Source: Ruania halotolerans
Lineage (GTDB): Bacteria > Actinomycetota > Actinomycetes > Actinomycetales > Beutenbergiaceae
DNA: 64,000 nt
Reading direction: 5' to 3'
NCBI RefSeq assembly: GCF_021049285.1
Contig: NZ_CP088017.1
Span: 4,103,380 to 4,167,379 of the forward strand
Position 1 is the stretch's first letter, and the number at the start of each line of letters is the position of its first letter. The notes under the pieces were generated by a model. It did not search any database, was not told where the DNA came from, and was given only the letters and a program-made list of their open reading frames with translations. Made by a program: the position numbers and the translations under genes. Below, in pieces: positions 26,366 to 34,899 of the stretch.

Positions 26366-27561
26366 TGCGGGGCGTCGCCGAAGTCGTCGATCGGCAGGCG
26401 TTCGCCGCCGCGCAGTGCGGATTCGTGGGCCACGATCCCGGGGAGGGTGTACCGGGCGGCCACCCAGGCGTTCACGGTCGGCATCGTCTGCTCGTTCACT
26501 GCGGTGACGAAGTCGTGCACGAGGAGGTGATGGCTGCCCATATGCCCATTGCCCAGGCCGGTCAGCTCGGGCGGGAGCGCGGAGGTGTCGTGCACGCGGG
26601 CATGTCCGGAGATGAAGGAGTCATGCAGCTTCGGGTCCACGTTCGCCAGGCTGGCGTCATCAGCGCCGGTGGCTTCGCCGGGCCGGACCAGCTCGGAGAG
26701 GTCCTCGAGTGCACCGGAGCGGTTGTGCCACACCGTGGACAGTGCATTCTGCTCAAGGATCGCCTCGGTGCCATAGAACGTGAAGCGTGACTCCGGGACG
26801 CCTTCGGCGAGTCCCACGCGGCGGAACTCGTTGGTCCGGAAACTGCCGCCGTCGGCCGTCTCGAACAGGGCGCTGGCGTTGGAGAAGTCGTTGTCGAACA
26901 TGCTCACGGACTTGTCGAACACACCGTCACCCCGCTGATCGGGGATGCCGATGGCGCTCACGCTCACGGCGTGGGTGTCCCACGCGCCGAGCACGCCGCC
27001 GATGGCGTGGGTGGGGTACTTCATCGGCGGGTAGCTGGCGGTGCGCTTCCAGTCGGCGCCGCCGCTGTACTGGTAGGCGGCGTAGAAGCCGTGATCCATG
27101 TCGTGCACATAGTCGCCCTCGGCATAGAACACGCGGCCGAACGCGCCATCAGCAGACTTCTGGCGGGCGAGCACGGTGATGGGGTTGTACTGGCTGGTCT
27201 CGCCCATCATGTAGGTGAGGCCGGTCTCCTTGACTGCCTCGATGATCGCCGCGATCTCCTCGGCGGTGAACGCCATCGGTACCGCCGAGTAGACATGTTT
27301 GCCCGCACGAAGTGCCCGCACGACGAGCGGCCCGTGGGTCCACCGCTGGGTGAAGATGGCCACGGCGTCCACATCGGAGGCGAGCATCGCATCGAAGTCC
27401 GGTTCCACGCCGGCCAGGCCAAGATCGCCGACGAGGGCGGTGGCGCGGTCGGCGATCGTGTCGGTGACAGTGACACGGGAGATCCCGGGGTGGGCGTTGA
27501 ACAGCGTCGCGAATCCGCCGGAGAACTGCCCGGCGCCCACGATTCCCAGCGAGAACGGCAT
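26362..27561 (-). CDS. Gfo/Idh/MocA family oxidoreductase
   Basis: A 399-residue NAD(P)-dependent sugar dehydrogenase-like protein. The Rossmann start is LGIVGAGQFSGGFATLF. The usual EKP motif is replaced: the matching place reads HVYSAVPMAFT, so the Lys that normally helps catalysis is missing there. The second half holds YMMGETSQYNPIT and a long alpha/beta domain. It could be a lyase-, isomerase- or hydrolase-like variant. Its operon includes the LacI regulator, with a FucP-like transporter divergent. The substrate is likely the transported deoxy or amino sugar, but that is inference. Confidence 0.88.
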   Translation of the reverse strand: MPFSLGIVGAGQFSGGFATLFNAHPGISRVTVTDTIADRATALVGDLGLAGVEPDFDAMLASDVDAVAIFTQRWTHGPLVVRALRAGKHVYSAVPMAFTAEEIAAIIEAVKETGLTYMMGETSQYNPITVLARQKSADGAFGRVFYAEGDYVHDMDHGFYAAYQYSGGADWKRTASYPPMKYPTHAIGGVLGAWDTHAVSVSAIGIPDQRGDGVFDKSVSMFDNDFSNASALFETADGGSFRTNEFRRVGLAEGVPESRFTFYGTEAILEQNALSTVWHNRSGALEDLSELVRPGEATGADDASLANVDPKLHDSFISGHARVHDTSALPPELTGLGNGHMGSHHLLVHDFVTAVNEQTMPTVNAWVAARYTLPGIVAHESALRGGERLPIDDFGDAPQ

Positions 27562-27601
27562 GTGTGTGGCTCCTTAGTGGTAAGTCGGTCCACCCGAAAT
27601 C

Positions 27602-27611
27602 TACTCGAGTA
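27602..27611. promoter_or_regulatory. Candidate LacI-type operator
   Basis: TACTCGAGTA is a 10-base perfect palindrome with a central CG, as LacI-family sites usually have. It lies 41 bases before the dehydrogenase ATG, between the two divergent transcription units. Confidence 0.5.
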
Positions 27612-27809
27612 ACTGACGGCGTTGCAAGGAGCTCCGCGGCAGACCCAATCCCATGGGGCCACGCCGACGACGATGTCCTACGTTCGCGCGGAAGGAACGG
27701 CACGGCTCTACCCGCGCACCACCTTGAACGCTGCGTTCTGCCTTCGCGCGGACAGAGGCCCGCTGACATGGTTGACTGCCAGCACGCGACTGCGGGGCAA
27801 GGGAGTCAC

Positions 27810-29138
27810 ATGAGTTCAACGCCGAACGACCTCGATACCACCCTGGGCCACGAACGCACCCGCTTCCTCCATCCGGGCATGCTCGTACCGTTCATCCTGG
27901 TGGTGACCTGCTTCGCCGCTTGGGGTACGGCCGCGAACATGACCGACACCCTGGTCTCCACGTTCACTTCGGTCTTCGACGACATGTCCACCGTGCAGGC
28001 CACGCTCGTGCAGTCGGCCTACTACGGCGCCTACTTCCTGCTCGCCCTGCCTGCGGCGTTCGTCAATCAGCGCTTCAACTACAAAGTGGGCGTTCTGCTC
28101 GGTCTGGGCTTGGCCGCCTCGGGTGGCTTCCTGTTCCTCCCGGCGGCCACTGCGCAGACCTTCGGGTTCTTCCTCACGGCGATCTTCTTCCTCGCTGCCG
28201 GGCTCTCCATCCTGGAGACCTCCGCGAACCCGTACGTGATGTCCATGGGCCCGGAATCCAACGCCACCCGGCGGCTGAACTTCGCGCAGGCGTTCAACCC
28301 GGTGGGAACGAACACCGGAGTGCTCTTGGCGGCGCTGCTGATCGCACCCAATCTGAGCACCCGCACACCGGAGGAACGAGACGCACTACCCCCGGGGGAA
28401 CGCGAGGCGCTGCTGACCTCCGAACTGGATGCGGTGATGACGCCGTATGTCGGCCTGGCCGTGGTGCTGGTGTTGATCTGGATCGGCATCGCCGTCACGA
28501 AGGTACCCGGCCTGAACGTGCGGGCGAGCCACGAGGTGGACACGCGTGGCGCCTCGGGCCGAGTCAAGCGCCTGTTCACCAACACCCACTATTCCTTCGG
28601 CGTGGTCGCTCAATTCTTCAACGTGGCCGCGCAGACGTGCATCTGGACGTTCACGATCACTTACGCGCGAGACCAGATCGGGGCGAGCCCGACCACAGCG
28701 AACTGGTGGTTGCAGGCAAGCCTGGTCGTCTTCCTGGTGGCCCGGTTCGCGATGGTGGCCCTGATGGGCAAGATCGACTCCCGGGTGCTGATGCTGACCA
28801 TGACGTGCCTCGGCGTCGTGCTCTGTCTGGTGGCAGTCACGGTGCCGAGCATGGTGGGCCTGGTGGCCGTCGTGGCGCTCTCCGCCTGCCTGTCGCTGCT
28901 GTTCCCCACGATCTACGGGATCGCACTGGAGGGCCTGGGCAATGACACCAAATTCGGCGCCGCGGGACTGGTGATGGCGATCGTGGGCGGCGCCACCGTG
29001 CCGCTGTTGCAGGGCAAGCTGGTGGACTCGGTCGGATCGGCATTCTCCTACATCGTGCCGGCCGTGTGCTTCGTGGTGATCATCGGTTATGCGATCTACA
29101 CGCTGCGCGCGCCGCGACCGATCAAGGAGACGGGGTGA
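27810..29138 (+). CDS. FucP-like sugar:H+ symporter (MFS)
   Basis: A 442-residue, 12-helix transporter of the fucose/glucose-galactose symporter branch. The first helix FILVVTCFAAWGTAANMTDTLV matches the FucP LFFLWGFANNLND-type signature, and AGLSILETSANPYVMSMGP is the strongly conserved helix-5 region of the family. AAGGGAG lies before ATG 27810; the longer frame is not protein-like. It diverges from the dehydrogenase-LacI operon with a palindrome between. It should take up a hexose or deoxyhexose such as L-fucose, but the exact sugar is not shown. Confidence 0.9.
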   Translation: MSSTPNDLDTTLGHERTRFLHPGMLVPFILVVTCFAAWGTAANMTDTLVSTFTSVFDDMSTVQATLVQSAYYGAYFLLALPAAFVNQRFNYKVGVLLGLGLAASGGFLFLPAATAQTFGFFLTAIFFLAAGLSILETSANPYVMSMGPESNATRRLNFAQAFNPVGTNTGVLLAALLIAPNLSTRTPEERDALPPGEREALLTSELDAVMTPYVGLAVVLVLIWIGIAVTKVPGLNVRASHEVDTRGASGRVKRLFTNTHYSFGVVAQFFNVAAQTCIWTFTITYARDQIGASPTTANWWLQASLVVFLVARFAMVALMGKIDSRVLMLTMTCLGVVLCLVAVTVPSMVGLVAVVALSACLSLLFPTIYGIALEGLGNDTKFGAAGLVMAIVGGATVPLLQGKLVDSVGSAFSYIVPAVCFVVIIGYAIYTLRAPRPIKETG

Positions 29139-29148
29139 GTCGCCGAGA

Positions 29149-29745
29149 CTAGGACGGTCGCTTCTTCTGTGGATGGATCGCCTCGTGCCGGGCGAGCATC
29201 GCCACGAACTCGGTGATCTTGCGTTCGCGCGTCTCGGCTCGCTTCACAGCGTTCAGCCGGTAGATCATGGCGAACCGGTTGGCCGAGGTGAGCACCTCGA
29301 ACATCGCCTGGGCGTCCGGATTCGCGGCGATCGCCGCAGCCAGGTCGTCCGGCACGACGGCGGTGGCCGGGCCTGCGTAGGCCGCCTCCCATCGTCCGTC
29401 GGCCTTGGCCTCCTCGACGGCGGCACGCCCCGCAGGGAGCATCTTGCCCTCGGCCTCGAGCGTGGCCACCCGGCCCACGTTCTTGGCCGACCACTGACTG
29501 CGGGCTCGGCGCGGGGTGTAGCGCTGCAGCGAGGTGGCCTCATCACGGGATTTCGCCTGGCCATCGATCCATCCGACGCACAACGCCTCGAGGACGGCAC
29601 TTTCATAGGTCAGCGTGGTGACGTGACCGCCCTTCTTGCCCAGCACGAGCCACACTCCCGGTGAGGTGTCATGGTTGGCGATCAACCACTCACGCCACGC
29701 GGCAGCGTCGGGAACCAGGAGCTCGGGCAGCGATGGGGCGGGCAT
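29149..29745 (-). CDS. YdeI/OmpD-associated family protein
   Basis: A 198-residue protein of the YdeI family (bacteriocin-protection, OmpD-associated). Marks: LPELLVPDAAAWREWLIANHDTSPGVWLVL at the start, then ALCVGWIDGQAKSRDEATSLQRYTPRRARSQWSAKN, the family's most conserved stretch. The C-terminal helical part (FAMIYRLNAVKRAETRERKI) is the YdeI C-terminal domain. I chose ATG 29745. It is a cytosolic protein of unclear biochemical role. It converges on the FucP-like gene, ten bases away. Confidence 0.85.
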   Translation of the reverse strand: MPAPSLPELLVPDAAAWREWLIANHDTSPGVWLVLGKKGGHVTTLTYESAVLEALCVGWIDGQAKSRDEATSLQRYTPRRARSQWSAKNVGRVATLEAEGKMLPAGRAAVEEAKADGRWEAAYAGPATAVVPDDLAAAIAANPDAQAMFEVLTSANRFAMIYRLNAVKRAETRERKITEFVAMLARHEAIHPQKKRPS

Positions 29746-29806
29746 AGTCGGAGCGTAGCCAGTGGTACTGACAGCCGTACTCCAGGGCACGGTGGCGGTC
29801 GAGGCC

Positions 29807-29886
29807 CCGACGTGGGTTGGCTGAGTGTCGCGTCTCGCCCGTTTCGCGACACTCAGGCCACCCGCGCGCCTATGAGCCCACGTCGG
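29807..29886 (-). terminator. Large nested hairpin after the epimerase gene
   Basis: The outer arms ccgacgtggg (29807-29816) and cccacgtcgg (29877-29886) and the inner arms ctgagtgtcgcg (29821-29832) and cgcgacactcag (29845-29856) are perfect inverted repeats. It sits 12 bases beyond the stop at 29898 and most likely ends that transcript. Confidence 0.6.
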
Positions 29887-29897
29887 TGGTGGCTGCG

Positions 29898-30857
29898 TCA
29901 GTCCCGGTGGACGCGACCGTCAGCGATGAGGCGGGTGACCGCCTCCTCGATCGTGGCGAATGTGGAGTAGCGCGGGACGTGCCCGAGGAGGCGGCGCGCC
30001 TTCTCGATCGAATGCGAGGGCGAGCGCCCGATGTGATCCAGCGTTGCCTCGACGTCGCCTGGTTCCTGGGTGGTGCGCCACTGCTCGAACGGCTGGAACT
30101 CGATTCTCGGCTCGCGGCCGAACCAGCGGTACATGTGCTCGGCGTACCCGCGCAGATTCACAGCCTGCGGTGAGACGGCGTTGAACGCTTCGCCCACTGC
30201 GGCGCCCCACCCGTGGATCGCCCGTTCGAAGATCTGGGCGACGTCGTCGGCGTGGACGTGGTGGACCGTCTCGAGGCCGAAGTTCGGGAGCACCAGTTCG
30301 TCCCCGCGGGCGATCAGCGAGAACACCTCGGGATCGAAGTGCCCGGCCGGATTCAGCGGTACCCAGCCCGGACCGGAGATGTGACCGGGCCGCACCACGG
30401 TGGCCGGGAACCCGGTGCGGCGCGCCTCATCGAGAAGATACGTCTCGATGGCCGCCTTCTGGGTCCCGTAGTCGCCGAACGGGTTGAGTGGTTGATCTTC
30501 AGTGGCAGGGACCGTGGCGTTGTGGCCGTACACCCAGATGGTGCCGCAATGCAGAAGGTGCTGCACCCGCCCGCGCAGCGCCTCGACGAGTTCCCGGGCG
30601 CTGTCGAGCGTGAAGCAGATCAGGTCCACCACGACATCGGGCTCAAGTGCGGCAATCGCGGCGCCGAACGCACCCTCCTGTTCGGCGGCGTCGCGGTCCA
30701 GGACGACCCGTTCCACGCGGTCCCAGGCGGCATGCGCCGTGTACGGAGCGGCCGCACCCCGGCTGACATTGACGACCTGGTGGCCGGCTTCGACCAGCCG
30801 GGGCACCAGGTAGGTGCCGACATGACCACTACCCCCGATAACGACAATCCGAGACAT
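29898..30857 (-). CDS. NAD-dependent epimerase/dehydratase family protein
   Basis: A 319-residue extended SDR. The NAD loop is GGSGHVGTYLVPRL (GxxGxxG), and Tyr and Lys are in DYGTQKAAIE (YxxxK). VVRPGHISGPG is the conserved stretch after the active site. GGAGG lies five bases before ATG 30857. Related proteins act on nucleotide sugars or as general NAD(P)-binding reductases; the C-terminal half (MYRWFGREPRIEFQPFEQW) does not point to a named enzyme. It diverges from the MBL-fold gene. Confidence 0.86.
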   Translation of the reverse strand: MSRIVVIGGSGHVGTYLVPRLVEAGHQVVNVSRGAAAPYTAHAAWDRVERVVLDRDAAEQEGAFGAAIAALEPDVVVDLICFTLDSARELVEALRGRVQHLLHCGTIWVYGHNATVPATEDQPLNPFGDYGTQKAAIETYLLDEARRTGFPATVVRPGHISGPGWVPLNPAGHFDPEVFSLIARGDELVLPNFGLETVHHVHADDVAQIFERAIHGWGAAVGEAFNAVSPQAVNLRGYAEHMYRWFGREPRIEFQPFEQWRTTQEPGDVEATLDHIGRSPSHSIEKARRLLGHVPRYSTFATIEEAVTRLIADGRVHRD

Positions 30858-31049
30858 AAGGTCCTCCGCTGATAGTGGGCGTCGGGCGGGCTCGACGGAG
30901 CCCGCGCCTGCATTCACCGTATCCCCGCTGACGTACCGACCACGGTCCGCGTTGCCGCATATCGTCGCTCCTCCAGTCAGCTCAGCGACAGATCGCGGCA
31001 ATGCGCCTGCGGTGTTGCCCGCCGTCGCAGTTCGAGGAAGATTGAGAAC

Positions 31050-31859
31050 ATGCTGATCTGCGCCACCTGTGCGGTGGAGTACGACGAACCGGCCCCCGAG
31101 GTCTGCCCGATTTGCGCGGACGAACGCCAGTACTTGCCCGCCGGCGGGCAGCGCTGGACCACCGTGACCGAACTGCGCGAGGCAGGCACCACGCTTACCT
31201 GGGCCGAGACCGAACCGGACGTGTACGGCATCTCCACGCGGGACGCCGTCGGGATCGGCCAGACAGCCCAGCTCGTGCGAACCCCACAGGGTTCGCTGCT
31301 GTGGGATCCGCCCGGTTTCTTGGACGCCGACGGCGTCACTCGAGTCCGCGCACAGGGTCCCGTTCTGGCGGTGGCCGCCAGCCACCCGCACATGTTCGGG
31401 GTGCAGGTGGAGTGGGCACGTGAGCTCGGCGCCGAGGTGTTGGTGGCCGAGGCGGATGCCGACTGGCTCGGCCGGAGGGACGAGCGGATTCGATATTGGT
31501 CCGGGGTCCACGAGATCCTGCCTGGGCTCACGTTGCACCAGGTGGGTGGGCACTTCGCCGGCAGTGCGGTGGCGCATTGGGCCGAGGGGGCTCAGGGGCG
31601 TGGGCTGCTACTCACCGGTGACACCATCTTCCCGAACCCGGACCGATCCTCGGTGGGCTTCCTGCGCAGTTACCCGAACAAGATCCCGCTTTCGGCTGCC
31701 GTGGTGGAGCGAATCGCCGCGCAGCTCGCCACGCTGAGTTTCGACCGGATCGTGGGGAACTTCGGCAACATGATCGATGCCGACGGCCAGGGGGTGCTGC
31801 TCCGATCTGCTGCTCGGCACGCAGCGTGGGTGCGCGGAGAGTTCGACCACCTCACCTGA
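31050..31859 (+). CDS. MBL-fold protein with N-terminal zinc ribbon
   Basis: A 269-residue protein. The first 25 residues form a rubredoxin- or zinc-ribbon-like motif (Cys4, Cys7, Cys19, Cys22). A metallo-beta-lactamase-like domain follows, with SHPHMFG (His112, His114) in place of HxHxDH, GGHFAGS as the third His and GDTIFPNP as the bridging Asp loop. The Asp-His part of the first motif is missing, so only some metal ligands remain. It might be a hydrolase with altered metal content or a redox protein. It has its own promoter region and diverges from the epimerase. Confidence 0.8.
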   Translation: MLICATCAVEYDEPAPEVCPICADERQYLPAGGQRWTTVTELREAGTTLTWAETEPDVYGISTRDAVGIGQTAQLVRTPQGSLLWDPPGFLDADGVTRVRAQGPVLAVAASHPHMFGVQVEWARELGAEVLVAEADADWLGRRDERIRYWSGVHEILPGLTLHQVGGHFAGSAVAHWAEGAQGRGLLLTGDTIFPNPDRSSVGFLRSYPNKIPLSAAVVERIAAQLATLSFDRIVGNFGNMIDADGQGVLLRSAARHAAWVRGEFDHLT

Positions 31860-31901
31860 GACGCCGGAAGCGGTGCACCATGCGATCGCGTCAAACCCCT
31901 C

Positions 31902-31932
31902 TTGCCCTGGAGTGCGCTCCAGGAGTGACACT
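31902..31932 (+). promoter_or_regulatory. MerR-type promoter of the merR-like gene
   Basis: TTGCCC (31902-31907) and GACACT (31927-31932) with an overlong 19-base spacer, and the dyad cctggag-N4-ctccagg (31906-31923) across it. The start codon follows six bases after the -10. The architecture matches MerR-family promoters and the one upstream of the aldo/keto reductase. Confidence 0.65.
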
Positions 31933-31938
31933 ACGGGT

Positions 31939-32319
31939 ATGCCTCTCACCGCACTGACCATCGCCGAAGCGGCACAGCTGCTCGGCCTCGCCGTCGACAC
32001 GCTGCGCTACTACGAGAAGGACGGCCTGCTGCTGCGGCCGGTGCCCCGCTCGACCGCCGGGCACCGCCGCTACCACGCCGAGGACGTGCGCTGGATTGAG
32101 CTCGTCACACGGCTGCGCGCTACCGGGATGCCGATCCGGGACGTGCGCCGTTACGCCGAGATGGTCCGGGCCGGGACCGGGAACGAGCACGAACGTCTGG
32201 AGTTGCTGCAAGCACACCGGGAGGCGGTGCTCGCCCAGCTAGCCGAGGCTGAGGCGCACCTGGCGGCGATCGACTACAAGATCGGCCTCTACTCCGAGCG
32301 CGTCGCCATCAGCGCTTGA
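31939..32319 (+). CDS. MerR family transcriptional regulator
   Basis: A 126-residue regulator. The N-terminal winged helix reads [45 protein letters not shown], the family hallmark. The dimerisation helix (about 80-120) ends [15 protein letters not shown]. There are no Cys residues for metal or redox sensing, so a small organic ligand is more likely. I chose ATG 31939, six bases after the -10. Dyads of the same sequence lie in front of this gene and of the aldo/keto reductase that follows, so it likely controls both. Confidence 0.93.
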   Translation: MPLTALTIAEAAQLLGLAVDTLRYYEKDGLLLRPVPRSTAGHRRYHAEDVRWIELVTRLRATGMPIRDVRRYAEMVRAGTGNEHERLELLQAHREAVLAQLAEAEAHLAAIDYKIGLYSERVAISA

Positions 32320-32346
32320 CTTGGAGCGCGCTCCACCCGGTTGGCT
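32316..32346 (+). promoter_or_regulatory. MerR-type promoter of the aldo/keto reductase gene
   Basis: TTGACT (32316-32321) and TTGGCT (32341-32346) with a 19-base spacer; the dyad tggagcgcgctcca (32322-32335) lies inside it. The -35 overlaps the end of the merR-like gene. The ATG follows seven bases after the -10, so the mRNA is probably leaderless. Confidence 0.7.
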
Positions 32347-32353
32347 CACAGAC

Positions 32354-33349
32354 ATGACACTCACTACACGCACCCTCGGTACGGCCTCCGCAGCTCTCGA
32401 GGTGTCCACCCTCGGCCTCGGCTGCATGGGCATGTCGGAGTTCTACGGAACCCCCGCACATGAAGGCGGCATCGCCACCATCCACCGGGCGCTCGACCTC
32501 GGCGTCACTTTCCTCGACACGGCCGACATGTATGGCCCGTTCACGAACGAACGCCTCGTCGGGGAGGCGATCGCAGGCCGCCGCGAGGAGGTCCAACTCG
32601 CCACGAAGTTCGGCAACGAACGCCGCGCGGACGGCACCCGCGTTGGAGTCAACGGCCGCCCTGAATATGTGCGCGCCGCCTGCGAGGCATCCCTGCAGCG
32701 CCTCGGTGTGGATCACATCGACCTCTATTACCAGCACCGGGTGGACCCGCAGGTGCCCATCGAGGAGACCGTGGGCGCGATGGCCGAGTTGGTCGCGGCC
32801 GGGAAGGTGCGCTTCCTGGGCCTATCCGAGGCGTCGGCGATCACGATCCGGCGAGCCCATGCGGTCCACCCGATCACCGCAGTACAGACCGAGTATTCCC
32901 TGTTCACCCGGGACCTGGAAACCGAGATACTCCCAGCCCTGCGTGAACTCGGCATCGGGCTGGTGCCCTACTCCCCGCTCGGGCGCGGGCTCCTCACCGG
33001 CGCCGTCACCCAGGAGTCGCTGGACGCCGGTGACAGCCGCAGCACGGGATACTTCCCCCGCTTCCAGGGGGAGAACCTCGAGCGCAATCTCACGCTGGTG
33101 CGGGCACTCAGTGAGATCGCCGGGCAGCTCGGCGCCACACCCGGCCAGCTCGCGCTCGCCTGGGTGCTCGCACAAGGCGGCGACGTCGTCCCGATCCCGG
33201 GAACGAAGCGGGTGCGCTACCTGGAGGAGAACGTGGCTGCGGCCGAGCTGGTCCTGACCGCGGACCATCTGGCCGCTCTGGCTCGTGCCGTACCCGCGGA
33301 TGCCGTGGCCGGCGAGCGGTATGGGGACATGAGTTCCATCGACTCCTGA
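32354..33349 (+). CDS. Aldo/keto reductase
   Basis: A 331-residue NADPH-dependent (beta/alpha)8 reductase of the AKR13/YakC-like group. The catalytic tetrad is visible: Asp55 and Tyr60 in FLDTADMYG, Lys85 in ATKFG and His128 in [20 protein letters not shown] and [16 protein letters not shown] are the standard late motifs, the latter binding the NADP phosphate. It reduces aldehydes or ketones; the preferred substrate is not shown. Control by the adjacent MerR regulator suggests a role in aldehyde or electrophile defence. Confidence 0.93.
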   Translation: MTLTTRTLGTASAALEVSTLGLGCMGMSEFYGTPAHEGGIATIHRALDLGVTFLDTADMYGPFTNERLVGEAIAGRREEVQLATKFGNERRADGTRVGVNGRPEYVRAACEASLQRLGVDHIDLYYQHRVDPQVPIEETVGAMAELVAAGKVRFLGLSEASAITIRRAHAVHPITAVQTEYSLFTRDLETEILPALRELGIGLVPYSPLGRGLLTGAVTQESLDAGDSRSTGYFPRFQGENLERNLTLVRALSEIAGQLGATPGQLALAWVLAQGGDVVPIPGTKRVRYLEENVAAAELVLTADHLAALARAVPADAVAGERYGDMSSIDS

Positions 33350-33361
33350 CGAACCGGTGCG

Positions 33362-33437
33362 CGCCATCTGAATCCACTTCTCGCGTCTGAACCCCCAGAT
33401 ACCGGGGTTCCGACACGAAAACCGGGTTCAGATGGCG
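33362..33437. terminator. 34-bp imperfect palindrome between convergent genes
   Basis: Arms 33362-33395 and 33404-33437 match at 28 of 34 positions, around an eight-base loop. It fills the gap between the aldo/keto reductase stop (33349) and the stop of the minus-strand gene (33439). It is probably a bidirectional terminator or a mobile palindromic element. Confidence 0.65.
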
Positions 33438-33438
33438 A

Positions 33439-34116
33439 CTACTCCGGCGCGGTGCCCAGCATCCCTGCGATCCGCTGCTCGAGCGCATCGGTGGCGGCAT
33501 CCGGGAGCACGAGAAGTCCTTCCAGCTCCCGGGTGGCGCGCCGGTAGGCCGCTTGCCGTTCGGCATGGGTCGCGCCGGAATCATCCGCGAGCGCCAGTAG
33601 CTTCTTCGCCCGGTTCAGCGCCGCCCGTTCGGTCTCGGTGAAGTCGGAGGTCCGGCGGCGCCTGGCTTCACGCTCGGCGATATCGAAGGTGAGCCCGAAC
33701 TCGCGGACCGCCTCGCGATACCGGGCGAGGAGCCGCGGATCGCGGAGCTCCGCAGGGTCGTCGGGGCGGAGCAGGTCGGCGTCCCGCTTGGCCCGGTGGA
33801 AATCGGCGGTCACCTGCTCACGCATATCGGTCATCACGGGGTAGTCGATGAGCTTGGCCACATCGAGCTCGTAGTCGAGCCAGCGGCGATTGACCTCATC
33901 GTGTTCAGCGAGCACCCGCTCGATCTCGCTGGAACGGGCTTCCTCCACCTGCTGGGTGGCTAGACGTTCGGCGTTCTTGAGCTTCTGCAGTTCGATCTTG
34001 TCGCGGCGCCGGCGTTCATCCCATTTCTGGGCGCCCTTCACCCAGCCACCGACGATGCCGCCGAGCGGGAAGATCAGCCACCAGTAGCCGCCGACGAACT
34101 GCCAGAACGAATCCAC
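33439..34116 (-). CDS. Membrane-anchored coiled-coil protein, unknown function
   Basis: A 225-residue protein. A short hydrophobic N-terminus (FWQFVGGYWWLIFPLGGIVGGWV) anchors it, and the rest is highly charged and helical: WDERRRRDKIELQKLKNAERLATQQVEEARSS is a likely coiled coil. The remainder is also helical (FHRAKRDADLL, ATRELEGLL). I chose GTG 34116 because TATCTT (34128-34123) lies six bases before it. Similar proteins are found in actinobacteria as hypothetical proteins; no function is assigned. Confidence 0.75.
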   Translation of the reverse strand: MDSFWQFVGGYWWLIFPLGGIVGGWVKGAQKWDERRRRDKIELQKLKNAERLATQQVEEARSSEIERVLAEHDEVNRRWLDYELDVAKLIDYPVMTDMREQVTADFHRAKRDADLLRPDDPAELRDPRLLARYREAVREFGLTFDIAEREARRRRTSDFTETERAALNRAKKLLALADDSGATHAERQAAYRRATRELEGLLVLPDAATDALEQRIAGMLGTAPE

Positions 34117-34166
34117 TGGCCCAAGATAGTCAGGTTGGGCCCCGTGGCGGTTGCAAGGCACAGCAG

Positions 34167-34874
34167 CTAGTCGTTTGCTGTCGCGAACTTGACCGATTTC
34201 ACCCCCGGTATCTCCGCAGTCGCCGCGAGGAACGCACCGACGTCGACGTTCGCCTTCGAGCGCAGTTCGATCATCGCCTGAACTCGCGCGGGCCTATCGG
34301 TATGCGAGGTCGTCAACGTGTTCGAGACCAAAGCCTCGAATCCGTGCTCGGAAGCGAGCACGAGCGTGCGGCGCAGAGCGCCGAGCCCTTCCTGATATCG
34401 AATCAGCACCGTGGTGTCGAGGGCATTCGATCTCAACCGGCGGCCAAGCCGGCCCAGTGCCCAGACCGCGATCGTGTACAGGATCGTTGCGAAGAGCGCG
34501 AGGGCAGGATTGCCTGCACCACACGCCATCCCGATCGCTGCGGTCACCCAGATCGATGCGGCGGTGGTGAGTCCCGACACCATGTTCTGCCGGACGAAGA
34601 TCACCCCGGCACCGAGGAAGCCGATCCCGGACACGATCTGGGCGGCAATGCGCGACGGGTCCACCACAGCGTCCGGACCGGTCACACCCTGGAAGCCATA
34701 CGCGGAGACCAGCGTGAAAACAGCCGTGCCGACCCCGACGAGCGTGTGTGTCCGGAGTCCGGCGCTCTTGAGACTCCGTTGACGCTCGAAGCCGATCAGC
34801 GCGGACAGCACGAACGCCAAGGTGAGAAGCGTCAGCTCCGTCAGGGTCGTGTCGTTGAACCACACGATGTGCAT
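34167..34874 (-). CDS. MgtC/SapB family membrane protein
   Basis: A 235-residue protein with about four to five N-terminal helices containing the MgtC signature ALIGFERQR and GIGFLGAGVIFVRQ, and an ACT-like C-terminal cytoplasmic domain (about 150-235). MgtC proteins help survival in low Mg2+ and modulate F1Fo ATP synthase in pathogens. In free-living bacteria their role is less clear. AGGAGG lies before ATG 34874. No Mg2+-responsive leader is evident upstream. Confidence 0.93.
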   Translation of the reverse strand: MHIVWFNDTTLTELTLLTLAFVLSALIGFERQRSLKSAGLRTHTLVGVGTAVFTLVSAYGFQGVTGPDAVVDPSRIAAQIVSGIGFLGAGVIFVRQNMVSGLTTAASIWVTAAIGMACGAGNPALALFATILYTIAVWALGRLGRRLRSNALDTTVLIRYQEGLGALRRTLVLASEHGFEALVSNTLTTSHTDRPARVQAMIELRSKANVDVGAFLAATAEIPGVKSVKFATAND

Positions 34875-34899
34875 GGTGACCTCCTGACCCGGCTGCCTC

